Assembly: GCA_963741845.1 (NCBI GenBank) | Contig: CAVUJV010000024.1 | Coordinates: 434,001 to 498,000 of the forward strand | Length of the DNA: 64,000 nucleotides | Direction of reading: 5' to 3' | Source: Roseiarcus sp963741845 | Lineage (GTDB): Bacteria; Pseudomonadota; Alphaproteobacteria; Rhizobiales; Beijerinckiaceae | Part shown: positions 36,090 to 44,896 of the stretch, piece after piece | Layout: the number at the start of each line of letters is the position of its first letter | Numbering within the stretch: position 1 is the first letter of the stretch | Program-made: the position numbers and the translations under genes | The notes under the pieces: generated by a model | Told to the model about the DNA's origin: nothing | What the model saw: the letters and a program-made list of their open reading frames with translations, nothing else | Database searches by the model: none

Positions 36090-36196
36090 ATCTGGCTCGA
36101 CGCCAAATGATGCGTGCGCCTCAATTTTGAGGTTCAAAAGGTCGCCGCCCTGTCGCAAAGTCCGAACCCGAACAACACCGCCCGAGGCCTCAAAGC

Positions 36197-37744
36197 ATGA
36201 CCGAACCGGCGCCGGCCCCCACTCGCGAAGCGCGCCGCGGCCGCGAGGCGCGCCGCTCCGCGCGGGCGCAGCGGTCGCATGTCTCGGTCCCCTACATCAC
36301 GCGCAAGATTCCCCTGACGGAGATCCTGAGCGAGGAGGGGCTCGCGCTCATCGAGCACAATGCGGACACGCTGCTCGAGGAGATCGGCATCGAGTTCCGG
36401 GAGTTCCCGCGCGCCCTCGATCTTTTGCGAAAAGCGGGTTGCGACATCAAGGGCGAGCGTGTCCGGTTTCCACGAGGGCTCGCGCGGCAGCTTTGCGCGA
36501 CCACGCCTTCGCGCTACGTGCAACACGCGCGCAACCCGGACCGGAACGTGTTGATCGGCGGCGACGCGATGGTCTTCGCGCCGAACTACGGCTCGCCCTT
36601 CGTGCACGACCTCGACCGCGGCCGCCGTTACGGCACGATCGAGGACTTCCAGAACTTCGTGAAGCTCGGCTACCTCAGCCCCTATATCCATCATTCCGGC
36701 GGCACGCTCTGCGAGCCGGTCGATCTGCCGGTCAACAAGCGGCATTTCGAGATGGTCTACGCCCATCTCAAATATTCCGACAAACCTTTCATGGGCTCGG
36801 TCACGAAGCCCGAGCGCGCCGAGGACAGCGTGCGCATCTGCGAGCTGCTGTTCGGCGAGGATTTCATCCAGCAGAACACGGTGCTGACGAGTCTCATCAA
36901 CGCCAATTCGCCGCTCGTCTGGGATTCGACCATGCTCGGCGCGGCGGAGGTCTATGCGCGAAACAATCAGGCCTGCATCATCACGCCCTTCATCCTGTCG
37001 GGCGCGATGAGCCCCGTCACGGTCGCGGGAACCCTAACGCAGGTGCTCGCCGAAGTGATGGCCGGAACCGCCTTCTGCCAGCTCACGCGCCCCGGCGCGC
37101 CGGTGATCTTCGGAACTTTCGTCTCGACGCTCTCGATGCAGTCGGGCGCGCCGACCTTTGGCACGCCCGAGGCCTCCCTCTGCATCTATGGCGCAGCGCA
37201 GCTCGCGCGGCGGATGAACATGCCGTTCCGCACCGGCGGCTCGCTCTGCGCCTCGAAAATCCCGGATGCGCAGGCCGCCTATGAAAGCGCCCAGACGCTC
37301 GTGCCGACGGTGCTCGCGGGGACGAATTTCGTGCTGCACGCCGCGGGCTGGCTCGAGGGCGGTCTCGCGGCGTCTTACGAAAAATTCGTGATGGACTTCG
37401 ACCAGCTCGGCGCGATGCATGTGCTCGCCAAAGGCATCGACCTCAGCGAGAACGGGCAGGGGATGGAGGCCTTCCATCAGGTCGAGCCCGGAGGTCACTT
37501 CCTCGGCTGCGCCCACACGCAGGCCAATTTCGAGACGGCTTTCTATCGCTCCAACATTGCCGACAACAATTCGGTCGAGCAATGGCAGGAGGAAGGCTCG
37601 AAGGACGCGGCCCAGCGCGCCAACGCGCTCTGGAAGTCCATGCTCGCCGAATACGAGGCGCCGCCGCTCGATCCGGCGAAGGACGAGGCGATCCGCGAAT
37701 TCATCGACCGCAAGAAGGCGTCGATGCCGGACGCGAACTATTGA
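36197..37744 (+). CDS. Trimethylamine methyltransferase (MttB) family protein, non-pyrrolysine type
   Basis: The 515-residue TIM-barrel methyltransferase of the COG5598 group reads through as one frame with no internal TAG, so it lacks the pyrrolysine of methanogen MttB. A basic, probably disordered N-terminus (residues 1-27) precedes VPYITRKIPLTEILSEEGLALIE. Core segments are GGDAMVFAPNYGSPFVHD, GSVTKPERAEDS and TFGTPEASLCIYGAAQLARR. Non-pyrrolysine members include glycine-betaine:corrinoid methyltransferases. With a BetA-like gene before it and a dimethylglycine-dehydrogenase-like gene after it, betaine or another methylamine is the likely substrate. No corrinoid protein gene is nearby. Confidence 0.83.
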   Translation: MTEPAPAPTREARRGREARRSARAQRSHVSVPYITRKIPLTEILSEEGLALIEHNADTLLEEIGIEFREFPRALDLLRKAGCDIKGERVRFPRGLARQLCATTPSRYVQHARNPDRNVLIGGDAMVFAPNYGSPFVHDLDRGRRYGTIEDFQNFVKLGYLSPYIHHSGGTLCEPVDLPVNKRHFEMVYAHLKYSDKPFMGSVTKPERAEDSVRICELLFGEDFIQQNTVLTSLINANSPLVWDSTMLGAAEVYARNNQACIITPFILSGAMSPVTVAGTLTQVLAEVMAGTAFCQLTRPGAPVIFGTFVSTLSMQSGAPTFGTPEASLCIYGAAQLARRMNMPFRTGGSLCASKIPDAQAAYESAQTLVPTVLAGTNFVLHAAGWLEGGLAASYEKFVMDFDQLGAMHVLAKGIDLSENGQGMEAFHQVEPGGHFLGCAHTQANFETAFYRSNIADNNSVEQWQEEGSKDAAQRANALWKSMLAEYEAPPLDPAKDEAIREFIDRKKASMPDANY

Positions 37745-37773
37745 GGGACGAGCCTCATCCGGCGCTTCGCGTC

Positions 37774-37797
37774 CCCTCTCCCGCTTGCCGGAGAGGG
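37774..37797. repeat. Short palindromic intergenic element
   Basis: CCCTCTCC and GGAGAGGG form 8-base arms around an 8-base loop, followed by CCAGGGTGAGGG. This CCCTCTCC...GGAGAGGG...GGTGAGGG pattern is a widespread REP-like element in proteobacterial intergenic DNA. It sits between the MttB and dehydrogenase genes and may act as an mRNA stem-loop. Confidence 0.6.
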
Positions 37798-37837
37798 CCA
37801 GGGTGAGGGCATCCGCGGAATTGACTGAGGGGCAGAA

Positions 37838-40354
37838 ATGAGAACGCATGCGCGCGCGGTGGTGATCGGCGGAGGAGTGGTGGGCGTTTCGACGCTCTAC
37901 CATCTTGCGAAGAAGGGCTGGTCGGACAGTGTGCTCGTCGAGCGCAAGGAGCTGACCTCCGGCTCGACCTGGCATGCGGCGGGACTGCTGCCGCTCTTCA
38001 ACCTGAGCTACTCCGTCGGCCAGATCCACAAATATTCGGTCGCGCTCTACAAGACGCTGGAGAAGGAGACGGGGCTCAACGTGGGCTTCAGCCAGGTCTC
38101 CAACATCCGCCTTGCGCGCACCCGCGACCGCATGGACGAATACCGCTATTACGCGGGCGTCGCGTCGACGATCGGCGGGATCGAAGTCAAGTTCCTGACG
38201 CCGGATCAGGTCAAGGAAATCTGGCCGCTCTGCAAGACCGAGGGCATCGTCGGCGCGATTCAGCACCCGCAGGACGGCTACATCCAGCCGGCGGATCTGA
38301 CGCAGGCCCTCGCCCGCGCCGCCCGCGATCTCGGCGCGGAGATCAACCGGCAGACAACTGTCACCGCCATCGACCGCCTGCCGAGCGGCGAGTGGAAGGT
38401 CGTCACCGACAAGGGCGAGATCGTCTGTGAGCACGTCGTGTCGGCATCGGGCAGCTTCGCCCGCAAGACCGGCCGAATGGTCGGGATCAGCGTGCCGGTT
38501 GTTCCGGTCGAACACCAGTACATCGTAACCGAGGCGCATCCCGACATCCTCGCCCGCAAGGCGAAGGGCTTGCCCGAGATGGGCGTGCTGCGCGAATCCG
38601 ATTCCTCCTGGTACATGCGCGAGGAGGCAGGCGGCCTGCTGCTCGGACCTTATGAAGTCGGCGCGCCGGCCTGCTATGTCGATGGACCTTCGGACGACAG
38701 CGAATACGAGCTTTTCGCCGAGGACCTCGACCGGATTGCGGCGCATATCGAGACGGCGATCGAGCGCGTGCCCGCCTTCGGCGAGGTCGGCGTGAAGAAG
38801 GTCTACAACGGCGCGATCGCCTACACGCCGGACGGCTCGCCGATCGTCGGGCCGGCGCCGGGCGTGAGGAACTTCTGGCTCAACGAGGGCCATTCGTTTG
38901 GCGTCACGGCGGCGGGCGGCGCCGGCTGGCAGCTCGCGGAATGGATCGTCGAAGGCGAGCCTTCGGTCGACATGCTCGGCGTCGATCCGCGCCGCTTCGG
39001 CCCTTACGCGCAGACGGGCTATCTTATCGAGAAGAACGAGGAGGCCTACGCCAAGGTCTTCACCATCCACTATCCGGACGAGGAGCGGCCCGCGGCGCGG
39101 CCCTTGCGCCAGACGCCCTGCTACTCGCGGATGAAGGCGCTCGGCGCCGTGTTCGGCTCGGTCTATGGCTGGGAGCGGCCGAACTTTTTCGCGCCTCCCG
39201 GCTACGGCCTCGCCGAGGCGGACCTGGCCAAGCCCGACGTCCTGCTCAACGAGAACCATCCGCCCGTCAGGGAAGGGGAGCGCCCGCGCGAAAAGTGGAG
39301 CTTCCGGCGCTCGAACTATTTCCCCTTCGTCGGCGCCGAATGCCGCAACATGCACGAAAACGTCGGCCTGCAGGATATGTCGGCCTTCGCCAAATGCGAG
39401 GTGTCCGGTCCGGGCGCCGAGGCGTGGCTCAATTCCATCCTGACCAACCGCCTGCCCAAGACGCCGGGCCGCGTCACGCTGACCTATTTGCTGACGAGCC
39501 GCGGCGGGGTGCGCGCCGAGTTCACGCTGACGCGTCTCGGGCCGCAGCGTTTCTACCTCATCTCGGCTGGCGCGCTCGAAGCGCACGACTTCGATACGCT
39601 GGAAAAGCTTCTGCCGGAGGACGGCAGCGTCCGGCTCGACAAGGTGACGACGCAGCGGGGCGTGCTGGTGCTCGCGGGGCCCCGCTCACGCGAGGTGCTG
39701 GCGAAGGTCGTCCGCGGCGCCGACATCTCGAACAAGGCTTTTCCCTGGCTCACCGCGCGGCATCTCTCGGTGCGCGCGGCGGGGCTTCTGGCGATGCGCG
39801 TGAATTTTGTCGGGGAGCTCGGCTACGAGCTCCATCATCCCATCGAGATGCAGAACTATATTTTCGACGCGCTGATGGAGGCCGGCGAGCCCTTCGGCAT
39901 CAAGCCTTTCGGCATCCGCGCCATGGACTCGCTGCGGCTCGAAAAGTCCTACAAGCTCGTGGGCCGTGAGCTCTCGATCGAATATGCGGCGCTGGAATCG
40001 GGGCTGGAGCGCTTCATCGACTTCGGGAAGGGCGATTTCCTCGGCCGCGACGCGCTGCTCGCCTGGCGCGACAAGGGCTTCGCCAACAAGCTCGTGACCC
40101 TCGAAGTGCAGGGCGTGACGGACGCCGACGCGCGCGGCTCGGAGCCGGTGACGAAGGACGGCGCGCCGGTGGGGCGCACGACGTCAGGCGGCTACGGTTG
40201 GCGAACGGCCAAGTCGCTGGCGCTCGCGATGGTGAAGCCGGAGCTTGCGGCGCCGGGAACCGAACTCGACGTTGCAATCCTCGGCGAGCCGCATCGCGCC
40301 GTCGTGATCGAGGACAGCCCTTACGATCCGACGAACGCCGCGCTGCGGGCCTGA
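37838..40354 (+). CDS. FAD-dependent dimethylglycine/sarcosine dehydrogenase with GcvT domain
   Basis: The 838-residue two-part enzyme demethylates a secondary or tertiary amine and passes the methyl unit to folate. The N-terminal FAD-oxidoreductase starts ARAVVIGGGVVGVSTLYHLAKKG, with the His for covalent FAD in SGSTWHAAGLLP near residue 50. The C-terminal half (from about 470) is a GcvT/aminomethyltransferase domain with NYFPFVGAECRNMHENVGL, NFVGELGYELHHP and KPFGIRAMDSLRLEKSYKL. It is 93 bases downstream of the MttB homologue. Dimethylglycine is the probable substrate given the betaine context; sarcosine is possible. Its 3' end overlaps metA by 34 bases on the opposite strand. Confidence 0.88.
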   Translation: MRTHARAVVIGGGVVGVSTLYHLAKKGWSDSVLVERKELTSGSTWHAAGLLPLFNLSYSVGQIHKYSVALYKTLEKETGLNVGFSQVSNIRLARTRDRMDEYRYYAGVASTIGGIEVKFLTPDQVKEIWPLCKTEGIVGAIQHPQDGYIQPADLTQALARAARDLGAEINRQTTVTAIDRLPSGEWKVVTDKGEIVCEHVVSASGSFARKTGRMVGISVPVVPVEHQYIVTEAHPDILARKAKGLPEMGVLRESDSSWYMREEAGGLLLGPYEVGAPACYVDGPSDDSEYELFAEDLDRIAAHIETAIERVPAFGEVGVKKVYNGAIAYTPDGSPIVGPAPGVRNFWLNEGHSFGVTAAGGAGWQLAEWIVEGEPSVDMLGVDPRRFGPYAQTGYLIEKNEEAYAKVFTIHYPDEERPAARPLRQTPCYSRMKALGAVFGSVYGWERPNFFAPPGYGLAEADLAKPDVLLNENHPPVREGERPREKWSFRRSNYFPFVGAECRNMHENVGLQDMSAFAKCEVSGPGAEAWLNSILTNRLPKTPGRVTLTYLLTSRGGVRAEFTLTRLGPQRFYLISAGALEAHDFDTLEKLLPEDGSVRLDKVTTQRGVLVLAGPRSREVLAKVVRGADISNKAFPWLTARHLSVRAAGLLAMRVNFVGELGYELHHPIEMQNYIFDALMEAGEPFGIKPFGIRAMDSLRLEKSYKLVGRELSIEYAALESGLERFIDFGKGDFLGRDALLAWRDKGFANKLVTLEVQGVTDADARGSEPVTKDGAPVGRTTSGGYGWRTAKSLALAMVKPELAAPGTELDVAILGEPHRAVVIEDSPYDPTNAALRA

Positions 40355-41340
40355 CCGGCGATGGCGAAGCTCGAAGGATTCGGAATGTCGCGAATGTTGT
40401 AGGGCGTCGACTCGTAAACCGTCTTCACCCAGTTCGTGTAGATATGGGCCGTGTGCCGCCAGAGGTTCGGCGCCGGTCGGGCGGGATCGTCGCCCGGGAA
40501 ATAGTGGCGTGGCAGCGGATAGTTCGAGTCCAGGGCGGCGTCGCGATGATATTCCGCGCCGAGCGTGTCCGTCTCGTATTCGGGGTGGTTCAGGATATAG
40601 ACCCGACGCGGGAACAAGACGCCCTTGTTGCCGAGCGGCTCGGACTCGACGAGCATGTTCGGCCCCGCCTCTTCGGAGTCCGCCACGATTTCCAACTCCG
40701 GCGCCCTGCGGATGTCCTCGCGCTTCGGGCTCTTCCAGCGCGACACCGGCACGGGAAAGATGTCGGGGAAGCCGAACATGAGGCCTGTCTTGTCGGAGAG
40801 CAGGCGATGCTCGAACAGGCCGAACAGCTTACGCTCGGCCTTGTGGCTGTCGATGTCGTGGAAGAACTTCAGCGCCGCCTTCGCCCCCCAGCACAGGAAG
40901 AGGCAGGAAAAGGCGTGCGTCGTGGTCCACTGGAGAATGTCGGCGACCTCGGGCCAGAAGGTCTCCTGCTCGACGCGCGGCTTCAGCGCGTTGACGCCGG
41001 TCACGATGAAGCCATCGAACTTCTTGGGCTTGATCTCGCTGAATGGGCTGTAGAATTTCCGGATGTGGTCGGCGGGCGTGTTCCGGGTGTGGCGCCCGGC
41101 CGCGACGCCGCGCACATAAGAGTTGGTCGCCACGAAGGTGAGGTTCACCTGCAGCATGGTGTTGCCCAGCCAGAGGGCAAGCTGCCGTTCGGTCGAAATC
41201 TTGTCCGCCATCAGATTGATGATGGCGATCTCCAGCGGACGGATGTCCTGCTGCTCGGCGCGGCTCCTGTCGATCGCCAGCGGGCTGCCGAGCGAGGGCA
41301 GAAAGGGGTGGATTTCCTGGCTATTGATGATGACGGGCAT
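40321..41340 (-). CDS. metA: Homoserine O-succinyl/acetyltransferase
   Basis: The 339-residue enzyme activates homoserine for methionine synthesis. The family N-terminus is MPVIINSQEIHPFLPSLGSPLAIDRSRAEQQDIRPLEIAIINLM. The catalytic Cys is in FSCLFLCWGAKAALKFF near residue 150 and the catalytic His in YILNHPEYETDTLGAEYHRD. In alphaproteobacteria MetA-type enzymes often use acetyl-CoA, so the acyl donor cannot be stated. No SAM-II riboswitch consensus was found upstream. The 3' end overlaps that of the convergent dehydrogenase gene by 34 bases. Confidence 0.92.
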   Translation of the reverse strand: MPVIINSQEIHPFLPSLGSPLAIDRSRAEQQDIRPLEIAIINLMADKISTERQLALWLGNTMLQVNLTFVATNSYVRGVAAGRHTRNTPADHIRKFYSPFSEIKPKKFDGFIVTGVNALKPRVEQETFWPEVADILQWTTTHAFSCLFLCWGAKAALKFFHDIDSHKAERKLFGLFEHRLLSDKTGLMFGFPDIFPVPVSRWKSPKREDIRRAPELEIVADSEEAGPNMLVESEPLGNKGVLFPRRVYILNHPEYETDTLGAEYHRDAALDSNYPLPRHYFPGDDPARPAPNLWRHTAHIYTNWVKTVYESTPYNIRDIPNPSSFAIAGQARSAAFVGS

Positions 41341-41425
41341 TGCGAAGGCTCACTCCGAACGCGGTCTCTGTGGCGCCGAAGCGCTTTGAAGACAATATCC
41401 TGTTCGTTTTCCCAAACATAGCGTC

Positions 41426-41439
41426 CGTTTCGCGAAACG
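41426..41439. promoter_or_regulatory. Perfect palindrome upstream of metA
   Basis: CGTTTCGCGAAACG is a 14-base perfect palindrome 86 bases upstream of the metA start, in the gap between metA and choV. Its size and position suit a dimeric repressor operator for metA; no regulator is identified. Confidence 0.35.
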
Positions 41440-41518
41440 CCACCCCCCTGGACAGCCCGACAAGCGGCCCGCCGTCATTCCGACGAATTCGTGCGCGTCC
41501 CGCCCTCGCGGGGGACCG

Positions 41519-42723
41519 TCATGCAGCCTCAGCCGCCCGCCGCTGCTGGAGGAGCGCCCGATAAATCTCGTCGTCGCCGCACAGTCCCGCCATTCGGCCC
41601 AACTCATCCACGAGCACGATCGGGTTGCCCGAGAGGCTGCGGAGCGCGATCGCCGAGCGCATCTTGAGGTCGATTGGCGCGACCACGATGTCCACGTCGG
41701 CGGATCGGAGGCTGCGATCTCGCCGGTCGTGCGATCCGCGATCGCGAGGATTCCGGCCGCGCCGTCCAGGGTGACTCCAACCGGGCGGCCGTCGGGATCG
41801 AGCCGGAGCCGTATCCGGCCGCCGCGGTCGAGGATCATCTCGTCGTCGGCGCGTTCGAGCGCCGCGGCCGGCGTCATCAGCGAGCCGCCGCGCAGCACGT
41901 TCAGCGGATTCATGTGTTTGACGAATTCCGCCACATAGGCGTCCGCGGGCCTGAGGAGAATGTCTTCCGCCGCGCCGCACTGGACGATACGGCCGCCTTC
42001 GAGAATCGCGATCTTGTTGCCGATCTTGAGCGCCTCGTCGAGGTCGTGGCTCACGAAGATAATCGTCTTCTTCAGTTCCGACTGCAGTCCGAGAAGCTCG
42101 TCCTGCAACTTGTCGCGGATCAGCGGATCGAGCGCCGAGAACGGCTCGTCCATGAGCAGGATGTCGGCGTCGGTGGCGAAGGCGCGGGCCAGGCCGACAC
42201 GTTGCTGCATTCCGCCGGAGAGCTCGTGCGCGTATTTTCCCGCCCACTGCGTGAGCCCCACCATCGCGAGCTTTTCGGCCACGACCTTGTCGATCTCGGC
42301 TTTCGGCAGGCGGCGAAGCTCGAGGCCAAAGGCGACATTCTCCGCGACGGTTCGCCACGGAAGCAGGGCGAATTGCTGGAACACCATCGCCACACGGCTC
42401 GTGCGCAGCATCCTGAGCTGGTCGGCGGTGCAATGCGCCACGTCGATGACCTCGTCGCCGTGGCGGACGAGCACCCGGCCGCGGGCGACCTTGTTCAGCC
42501 CGTTCACGGCGCGCAGGATCGTAGACTTTCCGGAGCCCGAAAGGCCCATCAGCACGCAGATCTCGCCGGGCTCGACGGGCAGATTGACGCCCGCCGCGCC
42601 GAGGACGACGCCGGTCTCCCTGAGGATCTCGTCGCGGGTGGCGCCGCGATCGACAAGGGCAAGAGCTTCGGTCTGCTTGTCCCCGAAGAGGATGTCGACG
42701 TTCTCGAAGACGACGGCCGACAT
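41519..42723 (-). CDS. choV: Choline/glycine betaine ABC transporter ATPase, frameshifted near the C-terminus
   Basis: A ProV/ChoV-type ATPase. It shows Walker A GLSGSGKSTILRAVNGL near residue 60, the signature HELSGGMQQRVGLARAFA and Walker B ILLMDEPFSALDPLIRDKLQ. The long N-terminus before Walker A (LALVDRGATRDEILRETG) is typical of choline transporters. At about 41700-41715 the frame changes; the C-terminal CBS-like region (DVDIVVAPIDLKMRSAIALRSL to RAAEAA) reads in the next frame and ends at 41519. One lost base explains it; corrected length is about 401. It is last in the choX-choW-choV operon. Confidence 0.83.
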
Positions 42724-42727
42724 GAGA

Positions 42728-43576
42728 TCAGGCTCCGCTTCTGCGTTCGGGGTTGCGGAAGACGCGGTCGAGCACGATCGCGAGAAGCACGATCGCGAGT
42801 CCCGCTTCGATACCCATCGGGATGTTCACCGTGCCGAGCGCGCGCACGACCGGAACGCCGAGGCCCGAGGCGCCGACCAGCGCCGCGATCACCACCATCG
42901 AGAGGCTCAGCATGATGCATTGCGTGACGCCCGCCATGATGGTCGGCAGCGCGTAGGGGAGCTCCACCTTCCAGAGCAGCTGTCGTTTCGTAGCCCCGAA
43001 AGCTTCCCCCGCTTCCTTGAGCGAAGCCGGCACGGAGACGATGCCGAGATGCGTCAGCCGGATCGGCGCCGCGATCGCGAAGATCACCGTTGAAATAAGT
43101 CCCGGCGCCGAGCCCAGATGGAACAGCACCAGAGTCGGGATCAGATAAACGAAGGTCGGCAGCGTCTGCATGAGGTCCAGCAGCGGCCGCATGAAGGCAT
43201 AGAGCCAGGGCCGGTGCGCCGAGGCGACCCCGAGCGGCACGCCGATGATCACGCTCGTCAGCGTCGCGAACCCGACCAGCGAGATCGTCTCCACAGTCGC
43301 CTCCCAATAGCCGAGATTGGCGATGAGGAGGAAAGCGAGGACGACGAAGACCGCGAGTTTCCACGATCGATGCAGCCAGTAGGCGAGCGCGGCGATGGCG
43401 AAGACGACGATCAGGAAAGGGATATGGAGAATGACGACCGTAAAGCCGTCCACCATGAAATTGATGAAGGCGGTGACGGCGTCGAAAAAGCCGGTCGCGT
43501 TATCCTGAAGCCAGTTGATGCCGATCTTGACCCATCGCCCGATGGGGATCTTGGGTTCGGTGAACCACTCTTCCAA
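42728..43576 (-). CDS. choW: Choline/glycine betaine ABC transporter permease
   Basis: The 282-residue membrane protein starts at a TTG (MEEWFTEPKIPIGRWVKIGINWLQ), with GGAG eight bases upstream; the start matches the ChoW/ProW family. About six hydrophobic segments are seen, and the permease signature lies in VPASLKEAGEAFGATKRQLLWKVELP (EAA loop) that contacts the ATPase. It sits five bases upstream of choV and 75 bases downstream of choX, and forms the channel of the importer. Confidence 0.88.
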   Translation of the reverse strand: MEEWFTEPKIPIGRWVKIGINWLQDNATGFFDAVTAFINFMVDGFTVVILHIPFLIVVFAIAALAYWLHRSWKLAVFVVLAFLLIANLGYWEATVETISLVGFATLTSVIIGVPLGVASAHRPWLYAFMRPLLDLMQTLPTFVYLIPTLVLFHLGSAPGLISTVIFAIAAPIRLTHLGIVSVPASLKEAGEAFGATKRQLLWKVELPYALPTIMAGVTQCIMLSLSMVVIAALVGASGLGVPVVRALGTVNIPMGIEAGLAIVLLAIVLDRVFRNPERRSGA

Positions 43577-43651
43577 CGCCGCCGCTCCGTTCCGGCCCCA
43601 AACACCGCGGTTTCCGGCGCTCCCGATGGAGCGCCGGGGACCGTGTGCGGA

Positions 43652-44602
43652 CTAGGGAAGCCCGAAGGTCTTCTTGACCGCCGGCAGGCCAGGCTGGCCG
43701 TCGAAGGTCGTGACGCCGTCGAGCCAGCCGGTCAGTTCCTTCGGATTGGTCTTGAGCCATTCCTTCGCGGCTGTCGGGCCGTCCTTGCCGTCGGTGAGAA
43801 TCTTGTTCATCACCGCGTTCTCGAGGTCGACGTTGAAGACGAGGTTTTTGACGAGCTTCGCGGCGTTCGGGCACTCCGCGGCCCAGCCCGCGCGCTCGTT
43901 GGTGTAGACGACCGCGCCGCCGAAATTCGGCCCGAAGCTGTCGTCGCCCCCGGTCAGGTACTGGATCTTGAAATTGACGTTCATCGGATGGGGCGCCCAG
44001 CCGAGGAAGACGACATCCTCTTTATGGCCGGTGGCGCGCTGGACCTCGGACAACATGCCCTGCTCGCTCGATTCCACGAGCTGGAAGTCCTTCAGGTCGA
44101 ATTTGTTGCCCTTGATGAGGTCGAGGACAAGCCGGTTGCCGTCGTTGCCGGGCTCGATGCCGAAAATCTTGCCGTGCAGCGAATCCTTGAACTTGGCGAT
44201 GTCCTTGAAGTCCTTCAGGCCCTTGTCATAAGTGTACTGCGGCACGGCGAGCGTATATTTCGCGCCTTCAGGAAGGTTCGCGCCGACGACGACGACCGAC
44301 TTGTCCGCGACATAGGGCTTGCGGTCGTTTTCCATCGAAGGCTGCCAGTTGCCGAGGAAAACGTCGATGTCCTTGTTCTTCATCGAGGCGTAGGTCACGG
44401 GCACCGACAGCACCGTCACTTTGGGCGTGTAGCCAAGCCCCTTGAGGATTTCCGAGGCGACCGCTGTCGTCGAGGTGATGTCCGTCCAGCCTACGTCCGA
44501 AAACCTGACCGTCTTGCAGCTTTCGGGGTCCCCCGCGAACGCGGCGCTCGATACGCCCAATACCACCGTCGCGGCGAGCGCGACGCCAATTAGCCTCTTC
44601 AT
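43652..44602 (-). CDS. choX: Choline ABC transporter substrate-binding protein
   Basis: The 316-residue periplasmic protein has a signal peptide MKRLIGVALAATVVLGVSSA cleaved after AFA (residue 23). The mature start DPESCKTVRFSDVGWTDITSTTAVAS, VFLGNWQPSMEND and VVFLGWAPHPMNVNF supply the tryptophans that form the quaternary-ammonium cage in ChoX. It is first in the choXWV operon on the minus strand. Choline uptake agrees with the BetA-like and dimethylglycine-dehydrogenase-like genes to its left. Confidence 0.9.
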   Translation of the reverse strand: MKRLIGVALAATVVLGVSSAAFAGDPESCKTVRFSDVGWTDITSTTAVASEILKGLGYTPKVTVLSVPVTYASMKNKDIDVFLGNWQPSMENDRKPYVADKSVVVVGANLPEGAKYTLAVPQYTYDKGLKDFKDIAKFKDSLHGKIFGIEPGNDGNRLVLDLIKGNKFDLKDFQLVESSEQGMLSEVQRATGHKEDVVFLGWAPHPMNVNFKIQYLTGGDDSFGPNFGGAVVYTNERAGWAAECPNAAKLVKNLVFNVDLENAVMNKILTDGKDGPTAAKEWLKTNPKELTGWLDGVTTFDGQPGLPAVKKTFGLP

Positions 44603-44848
44603 TCGATTCCTCCTCCCGCCCCGGGACCTCAAGCCTCCGGGAGACGCGAAGGTCACTATCCGTCGGGATGATGGACGGGTCAAATGCGCGTTGCGGGGGA
44701 AGCCGATGAAAAGGAACGCAGAATATGGATTGGCCCATCGCTTTGTTGGGGGACGGAGCACGATTGCGGCTTTCGGCGGCAGGGGCGCCCGCAAAGAGCG
44801 CAACCACGCCTCCTTCGTTTTCCGTTTGCAGAGCTTGACGCACAGAAC

Positions 44849-44896
44849 CAAAATGGCTGAGCATTTTCGGATTGATTGGGCATTTTGCAGTAAATG
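44849..44896. promoter_or_regulatory. Two short palindromes between choX and a divergent hydrolase gene
   Basis: AAAATG-GCTGAG-CATTTT (44849-44866) has perfect 6-base arms. CATTT-TGCAGT-AAATG (44881-44896) has 5-base arms and overlaps the hydrolase start codon. The repeated CATTTT elements in an otherwise GC-rich gap suggest a regulator site shared by the divergent genes. The rest of 44603-44893 shows no gene. Confidence 0.35.

Noticed and set aside
36197..37744. Pyrrolysine-dependent trimethylamine methyltransferase
   Set aside because: No in-frame TAG occurs and no pyl genes are present; the protein is a non-pyrrolysine homologue.
41341..41518. SAM-II riboswitch upstream of metA
   Set aside because: The short pseudoknot consensus was not found on the minus strand of this gap.
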